Assembly: GCA_963634745.1 (NCBI GenBank)
Contig: CAVHCX010000010.1
Coordinates: forward strand, 25,743-89,742
Length of the DNA: 64,000 bases
Origin: CAKRJP01 sp963634745
Lineage (GTDB): Bacteria > Bacillota > Clostridia > Lachnospirales > Lachnospiraceae
Direction of reading: 5' to 3'
Shown: in pieces, positions 60,082-64,000 of the stretch
Numbering within the stretch: position 1 is the first letter of the stretch
Layout: each line of letters starts with the position of its first letter
Position numbers and translations under genes: made by a program
Notes under the pieces: model-generated
The model's database searches: none
Seen by the model: the letters and a program-made list of their open reading frames with translations, nothing else
Told to the model about the DNA's origin: nothing

Positions 60082-60194
60082 TACTCCTTATCCAAAATTA
60101 AAACTAGTATAAATTTTTCTATGGAAAATGTCAATAAAGGGCTCTGGCATAAAGCATCGCATGCTATCTAAAAAAGCAAGATTTTCTCGAATGA

Positions 60195-60223
60195 AAAAGG
60201 CCCTCCCAAAAGGGAAGGCCTTT
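60195..60223 (-). terminator. Terminator after the DUF2325 gene
   Basis: AAAAGGCC / GGCCTTTT with an inner CCC/GGG pairing and flanking A/T runs. Confidence 0.8.
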
Positions 60224-60250
60224 TACGAAAAGGTTAAAGGATTATGTAAA

Positions 60251-60535
60251 TTATGACTGACAACACGTTGCCAACATAGTGTCCAGTGCACTTGCACTGC
60301 TTGTATGAGAACGCTCTACACGAATATTGTAACGCTGAGCCTCTTTTAGTGCACAATGTACCATTTTGTGCGCTACCGTGGATGTGAAAAGAATAATCAG
60401 ATCCGGCTGTCCGATCTGGGTCTTCAGATTTCCGGACATTCTTGTAAACACTTTTGCCTTGCATCTGTGCTTCTTGCAGATCTGCTTATACTGCTGCTCC
60501 ATCCTTTCATTTCCGCCTATTATTACAACACTCAT
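60251..60535 (-). CDS. DUF2325 domain protein
   Basis: A 94-residue protein. MSVVIIGGNERMEQQYKQICKKH and the DLIILFTSTVAHKMVHCALKEAQRYNI block match DUF2325, a Rossmann-like domain of unknown function. Cysteines at the C-terminal end (ATCCQS) and in ICKKHRC may bind metal. Third gene of the operon with DUF3793 and flavodoxin downstream of a Fur box. Confidence 0.85.
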   Translation of the reverse strand: MSVVIIGGNERMEQQYKQICKKHRCKAKVFTRMSGNLKTQIGQPDLIILFTSTVAHKMVHCALKEAQRYNIRVERSHTSSASALDTMLATCCQS

Positions 60536-60595
60536 ATAAAACCGTCCTTTCTAGATCTGTATGCCTCCTAACTTTCAGAGGCTTTGCCTTAGCTC

Positions 60596-61018
60596 TTATA
60601 CCAGGGCTTTTGCCGCTGCCTTCAGAGCCTCGATTGCTTCATCATCCGGGTAATCATTTGCAATAATACCCTCGTCTTCAACTAAAACTGCTCCGGCCTC
60701 TTTCATACGGTCTGCCCAGTTTCTCATCCATTCGCCATCGCCCCATCCATAGGATCCAAACAGAAGAACCTTCTTTCCGGCAACTTTTCCTTCCAAGGCT
60801 TCAACGAAAGGTTCCATCTCGCTCTCTTCCAAAACCTCTGCTCCCATAGCCGGGCATCCGAGTGCAAAGGCTGCCTCATTTGCCAGGGCATCTACACTTG
60901 CCTGGTCCACGGTAAGAAGATCTGCCTCTCCTCCTGCAGCTTTAATTCCCTCAGCTACCGCATTTGCCATTGCTTCTGTATTTCCTGATCCACTCCAATA
61001 AACTACTGATACACTCAT
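60596..61018 (-). CDS. Flavodoxin
   Basis: A 140-residue short-chain flavodoxin. YWSGSGNTEAMANAVAEG is the FMN phosphate loop, and FGSYGWGDGEWM with the aromatic stacking Trp/Tyr is the 90s loop. It carries electrons in place of ferredoxin, commonly when iron is scarce, which agrees with the Fur box upstream of the operon. Confidence 0.95.
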   Translation of the reverse strand: MSVSVVYWSGSGNTEAMANAVAEGIKAAGGEADLLTVDQASVDALANEAAFALGCPAMGAEVLEESEMEPFVEALEGKVAGKKVLLFGSYGWGDGEWMRNWADRMKEAGAVLVEDEGIIANDYPDDEAIEALKAAAKALV

Positions 61019-61039
61019 GGTTAAATCCTCCTATTTCTA

Positions 61040-61627
61040 TTAAGCAGCGATCTCCTGCAAGGTCTTTCCCTGAAGGAACTCTTGTACAGCATCATCAATA
61101 GCCTCATCGTAAGCCGCAAAAGTATTCTTAGCAGCATCCGGGTGATTGTAAACCTTCCAATAACCTACGAACAAGGCTTCCTTGGTACCCTGGTTAATAA
61201 AACACTTCACATCATCGATGGGGTAATCAAGAAATGCTCCGATCTCATGGGGAAAACAAATATCATGCTTTGAAAATTCCTCCACCCGATCTTTTAAATG
61301 TTCTATAGTGTCTTCCATATTGGAAGATTCATATCCATAAACTTTTAAAAATTCCTGTACATCCTGCTTTTGTAAATGTTTTTTCAAGGTCTCGTCTCTA
61401 TAGAAAAGCACAAGACATTTCTTCTTAGATGTGGTAAGTATCTCGTAAGAGATATCCGTTCCCTCAAAAAGTTCCGAAAGAATCTCTTTTCCATCCTCTT
61501 CAATATTAAGGATGCAGGAAACCTTGATTCCCTTTAAAAAAGGTGCGCACTGTGAAATAAGCTGAAATTGAAGTTTTCTCTTTAAATCTCCCTTTGAAAG
61601 TATTTCACGCACTAATTCTAACGACAT
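61040..61627 (-). CDS. DUF3793 family protein
   Basis: A 195-residue cytoplasmic protein, matching DUF3793 by its N-terminal QLISQCAPFLKGIKVSCILNIE and central CLVLFYRDETLKKHL, HEIGAFLDYPIDDVKCFI and KEALFVGYWKVY blocks. Function unknown; it is commonly found beside flavodoxin genes in Clostridia. First gene of the operon. Confidence 0.85.
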   Translation of the reverse strand: MSLELVREILSKGDLKRKLQFQLISQCAPFLKGIKVSCILNIEEDGKEILSELFEGTDISYEILTTSKKKCLVLFYRDETLKKHLQKQDVQEFLKVYGYESSNMEDTIEHLKDRVEEFSKHDICFPHEIGAFLDYPIDDVKCFINQGTKEALFVGYWKVYNHPDAAKNTFAAYDEAIDDAVQEFLQGKTLQEIAA

Positions 61628-61654
61628 ACTTTTTCCCTCATCACTAGGTTTATT

Positions 61655-61669
61655 TGATTATGATTATCA
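61655..61669 (-). promoter_or_regulatory. Fur box upstream of the DUF3793-flavodoxin operon
   Basis: TGATAATCATAATCA on the minus strand, 14 of 15 to the 7-1-7 Fur consensus TGATAAT-N-ATTATCA. It lies about 7 bases downstream of the expected transcription start. Confidence 0.75.
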
Positions 61670-61681
61670 TTTACATTTGGT

Positions 61682-61710
61682 ATATTAGCACAAACTAACT
61701 GGTATTGCAA
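61682..61710 (-). promoter_or_regulatory. Candidate promoter of the DUF3793-flavodoxin operon
   Basis: TTGCAA (61705-61710), 17-base spacer, TAATAT (61682-61687). Confidence 0.55.
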
Positions 61711-61735
61711 GGCCTTTTTATGAGATTTAAAATCT

Positions 61736-61764
61736 TTTACATCTAAGGCAGGAAAGATTATAAT
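61736..61764 (+). promoter_or_regulatory. Promoter of the zinc-ribbon membrane operon
   Basis: TTTACA (61736-61741), 17-base spacer, TATAAT (61759-61764). Confidence 0.75.
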
Positions 61765-61792
61765 AAAAGAAAGATGATTAAAGGAGAAGCTT

Positions 61793-62611
61793 ATGATTTG
61801 TCCCAATTGCGGAGGAGAATTTGCTGACTGGGCTCTCAAATGCCCTTACTGCGGCAGCACCAACGAACAAGGTGCTGAATCCGAATATATGAAACACATG
61901 GAAGATCTAAGAGGGAAGCTTGATCAACTGGACGAGGAGGCTCAGGAAAGCTACAAAAGCTCCATGAATCTTACCCTTAAAAAACTTCTTAAATGTCTTG
62001 GCATTCTATTAGCCACCGCCCTTCTTTTGGCCCTGGGAGTCTTTTTTATCAAGAAAATTTATACACAAAAAGAAGAAGATTTTTATATGGCACAAAAGGC
62101 CTGGCAAAAGGAAGAATATAAGAAGCTAGACGCTTTGTATGAAAAGGGAAGCTACGATGAAATCCTGACTGAAAGTTATAATATCTTAGAAGGAGATTAT
62201 TCTATCAGCACTTGGGATCATTACTGCTTTATTACAGAATTTTATGATAAGTATTCTAATCTTCTTGCTGCCAAAGAGCAGTTAAAAGAAGGAGCCGATG
62301 ACTCTTACTTCTTGGGATCAGGGCTTTATTCTGCTCTTTATCTGTCCCAGTATGCCACTGATGATTATATCAAGCAATTGAGGGAGGACTATAAAACCAG
62401 GGGGACCTATGGACTTTCAGAAGACGAAGTAGCTCTTGTAGAAGACTATCAGACGGAGGCTTTGGATTTTCTTGAAAAGGACCTGGGCTACTCTACGGAT
62501 CAGATTCACACAGTCTACAAGGAATGCCTGACAGATGGCTACTTATCCGGCGAAGCCTGTTATGATAAGGCCGAAGAACTAGCAAAAAGCTACGGATGGG
62601 CCACAGAATAA
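61793..62611 (+). CDS. Zinc-ribbon membrane protein, unknown
   Basis: A 272-residue protein. Zinc ribbon at the N-terminus (CPNC...CPYC, residues 3-22), a charged helix, one membrane segment at about 64-87 (LLKCLGILLATALLLALGVFFI) and a roughly 185-residue acidic helical domain that would be outside the cell. I do not recognise the outer domain, but its repeats of Tyr/Glu-rich helices recall TPR-like folds. First of three adjacent genes with the same layout. Confidence 0.75.
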   Translation: MICPNCGGEFADWALKCPYCGSTNEQGAESEYMKHMEDLRGKLDQLDEEAQESYKSSMNLTLKKLLKCLGILLATALLLALGVFFIKKIYTQKEEDFYMAQKAWQKEEYKKLDALYEKGSYDEILTESYNILEGDYSISTWDHYCFITEFYDKYSNLLAAKEQLKEGADDSYFLGSGLYSALYLSQYATDDYIKQLREDYKTRGTYGLSEDEVALVEDYQTEALDFLEKDLGYSTDQIHTVYKECLTDGYLSGEACYDKAEELAKSYGWATE

Positions 62612-62699
62612 GAACTTGGGTTTAGTATGAATGAATAGCCCCCTGCCCTCCCCGAAACCAGCGATTTTTCCAAATAGGAGAAAGGAAAGAATTTTATTT

Positions 62700-63452
62700 A
62701 TGAAATGCACACAATGTAATGCGCCGGTCACACTTGAGGAAGAATTTTGTCCTTACTGCGGCGCCCTCAATGTAGCTGCCAGACAGCATATTGAGGATAT
62801 GAAGCGCTTTTCTTCTGATTATTCCTATACCAAATCAGAAGTCATGGACAATGTAACAAAGCAAAGTAAAAAGCACACAAGGATTCTACTATTAGGCAGC
62901 CTTATCGGACTGAATATCATCGTATCGGCCCTCCATACCCAGTACTATGATATCCAATACGAAATCAATCAATGGAAAAACAAGGCCCGGGCAAGCTCCT
63001 ATGAAGCCAGCATGGCCAAATTAGAAGAAAATGGCAAATATCTGGAAATGTATGAGCTTTATAGCAGGAAGGACCTATATGGCTGCTCAGATTCCTTAGA
63101 AGGCTATACAACCGTCACAGAGATGGCCTATAATTACAATCAATTAAAAGAAAACATCTATTATTTATGCAGCGATAATTGTGAGGACATTACCAGCAAA
63201 AGCCAGGCCTTGGAAAATGCTGCCTCGGGTATTTACGAATTTTATAATAACTATTCCTATCGCGACCAGGAATATTTTAAAGAAAGATTCTCAGATAAGC
63301 ATTTGAAGGCAATGGAGGATATGAAAGAACAGATGAATGCCATCCTTAGCTCTTACTGCTCATTTGACTCCAAGGATCTGGCAAAACTAGCTGACTTGGA
63401 TAAAACAGAACTACTTTTACTACTTGAAAAAAGGATGAATATTTATGAATAA
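62700..63452 (+). CDS. Zinc-ribbon membrane protein, unknown (second)
   Basis: A 250-residue protein. Zinc ribbon at residues 3-20 (CTQC...CPYC), a membrane segment near 62-78 (ILLLGSLIGLNIIVSAL), and an outer, acidic, Tyr-rich helical domain. Similar in plan to the upstream protein. I start it at ATG 62700 because the preceding 23 codons lack a ribosome binding site, while AGGAGAAAGGAAAG lies just before 62700. Confidence 0.72.
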   Translation: MKCTQCNAPVTLEEEFCPYCGALNVAARQHIEDMKRFSSDYSYTKSEVMDNVTKQSKKHTRILLLGSLIGLNIIVSALHTQYYDIQYEINQWKNKARASSYEASMAKLEENGKYLEMYELYSRKDLYGCSDSLEGYTTVTEMAYNYNQLKENIYYLCSDNCEDITSKSQALENAASGIYEFYNNYSYRDQEYFKERFSDKHLKAMEDMKEQMNAILSSYCSFDSKDLAKLADLDKTELLLLLEKRMNIYE

Positions 63453-63894
63453 AAATTTTAGCGAAAGCATGAAATCTTCTAACTTAAGGTCAACAAAGCT
63501 ATTTCGGGCCGGCCTTATCATTCTAATCATAATCCTGGCCATTAATATCCTCTCCCTAGCTTTAAAGCTCGGGCAATCCTCCTACTACTCCGGGGGATCG
63601 GAATATTCTGATTTAGAATATTATCTCGAGCAAAAAGATTATCCCACTCTTGTGCGTCAGGTTACTATTAATGAAGCCTTAAATTTTAAAAGCAAAAAAG
63701 ATACCACTTCCTTTGTATATTTCTCAGATTTTTATCAGGCAGCCTTCCTATATAAGGCGTATAAAGATGCCGGACAAGATGAAAAGGCCCAAGCTGTCCT
63801 GTCAGAGGCGAAGGATAATCTGGAAGCTATTACGGATTCTAAATTCGATGACGCCATCAAAGATGTAGAAGAACTCTATGATATAAATATTTGA
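63445..63894 (+). CDS. Small membrane protein, unknown (third of the trio)
   Basis: A 149-residue protein with a short basic N-terminus, a membrane segment at about 23-42 (AGLIILIIILAINILSLAL) and an acidic helical outer part of about 100 residues (including DFYQAAFLYKAYKDAGQDEKAQAVLSEAKDNL, TPR-like). It has no zinc ribbon. It overlaps the previous gene by 8 bases with an AAGGATG site, so it is in the same operon. Confidence 0.7.
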   Translation: MNKNFSESMKSSNLRSTKLFRAGLIILIIILAINILSLALKLGQSSYYSGGSEYSDLEYYLEQKDYPTLVRQVTINEALNFKSKKDTTSFVYFSDFYQAAFLYKAYKDAGQDEKAQAVLSEAKDNLEAITDSKFDDAIKDVEELYDINI

Positions 63895-63902
63895 CACGAA
63901 AT

Positions 63903-63947
63903 AAAAAAGGCTGTTGGAGGTTTATACTTCCAAGAGCCTTTTTTTAA
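63903..63947. terminator. Terminator after the membrane-protein operon
   Basis: AAAAAGGCT-GTTGGA / TCCAAG-AGCCTTTTTTT hairpin. Confidence 0.85.
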
Positions 63948-63952
63948 CAAAA

Positions 63953-63975
63953 AAAGAACAGCCAAAGCTGTTCTT
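63953..63975 (-). terminator. Terminator of a minus-strand gene beyond the right edge
   Basis: AAGAACAGC / GCTGTTCTT stem with A-run on its left (T-run on the minus strand). The gene it serves is outside the window. Confidence 0.65.
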
Positions 63976-64000
63976 CTTAAACTCTATTCGGTTATACCTT

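Noticed and set aside
1..64000. CRISPR array, prophage, transposon or toxin-antitoxin system
   Set aside because: I found no regularly spaced direct repeats, transposase, integrase, phage structural genes or recognisable toxin-antitoxin pair.
63976..64000. C-terminal end of a minus-strand gene at the right edge
   Set aside because: Too few bases to fix a frame; only the terminator suggests a gene beyond the edge.

Overview
The window reads as a piece of chromosome from a Gram-positive, low-to-medium GC anaerobe of the class Clostridia, most likely a Lachnospiraceae-type organism. The reasons are the gene families and their order: an hrcA-grpE-dnaK-dnaJ operon under a CIRCE element, a cysS-mrnC-rlmB-sigH cluster, two T-box riboswitches, an infC-rpmI-rplT operon with an L20-type leader, a separate fchA beside folD, clostridial hydrophobic-W (ChW) repeats, DUF3793 and DUF2325 proteins, and strong AGGAGG-type ribosome binding sites. 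I see no insertion sequence, prophage or CRISPR array. It looks like core chromosome, and all recognised genes appear intact.

Layout. 1-6.9 kb: the start of ffh with ylxM, a J-domain protein, a hotdog thioesterase, truA, a patatin-like lipase, an ABC-F ATPase, a histidine phosphatase and luxS. 7-12.5 kb: rplT, rpmI and infC (infC apparently starts at AUU and follows an attenuator leader), DegV, dUTPase, and a three-gene ABC transporter preceded by a T-box whose specifier reads UGG, which points to tryptophan. 13-21.1 kb: folD, fchA, a MATE exporter, a large secreted C1 protease with six ChW repeats, metA and an AI-2E-family membrane protein. 21.3-28.3 kb: a SEC-C protein, small hypothetical genes, purA, cardiolipin synthase, glnS and tRNA-Thr. 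28.3-33.9 kb: sigH, rlmB, mrnC, cysS, a GNAT protein, ispF and a Val-Met-Met tRNA operon. 33.9-43.6 kb: gdhA with a long structured leader, purL, a DUF1461 protein, a LysR regulator, glgB and ridA. 43.6-52 kb: a second MATE exporter, the heat-shock operon, rarA and a flavin reductase. 52-60 kb: a CBS-domain pyrophosphatase, an S1-domain protein, ilvE, ilvN and ilvB (T-box controlled), folA and thyA. 60-64 kb: a Fur-box-preceded operon (DUF3793, flavodoxin, DUF2325) and, divergent from it, three unrecognised membrane proteins, two with zinc ribbons.

How it fits together. Several genes serve one-carbon and nucleotide metabolism (folD, fchA, folA, thyA, purA, purL, dUTPase). FolD here has lost two residues needed for cyclohydrolase activity and sits beside a dedicated cyclohydrolase gene, so the two activities seem to be divided. 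Amino-acid supply is controlled by RNA: tryptophan uptake and branched-chain synthesis each by a T-box, and gdhA possibly by an unidentified leader. The observations I rate highest are the divided FolD/FchA pair, a short perfect hairpin just before every one of the four tRNA genes, the zinc-ribbon membrane trio, the tryptophan T-box, the infC leader with its AUU start, and the gdhA leader.
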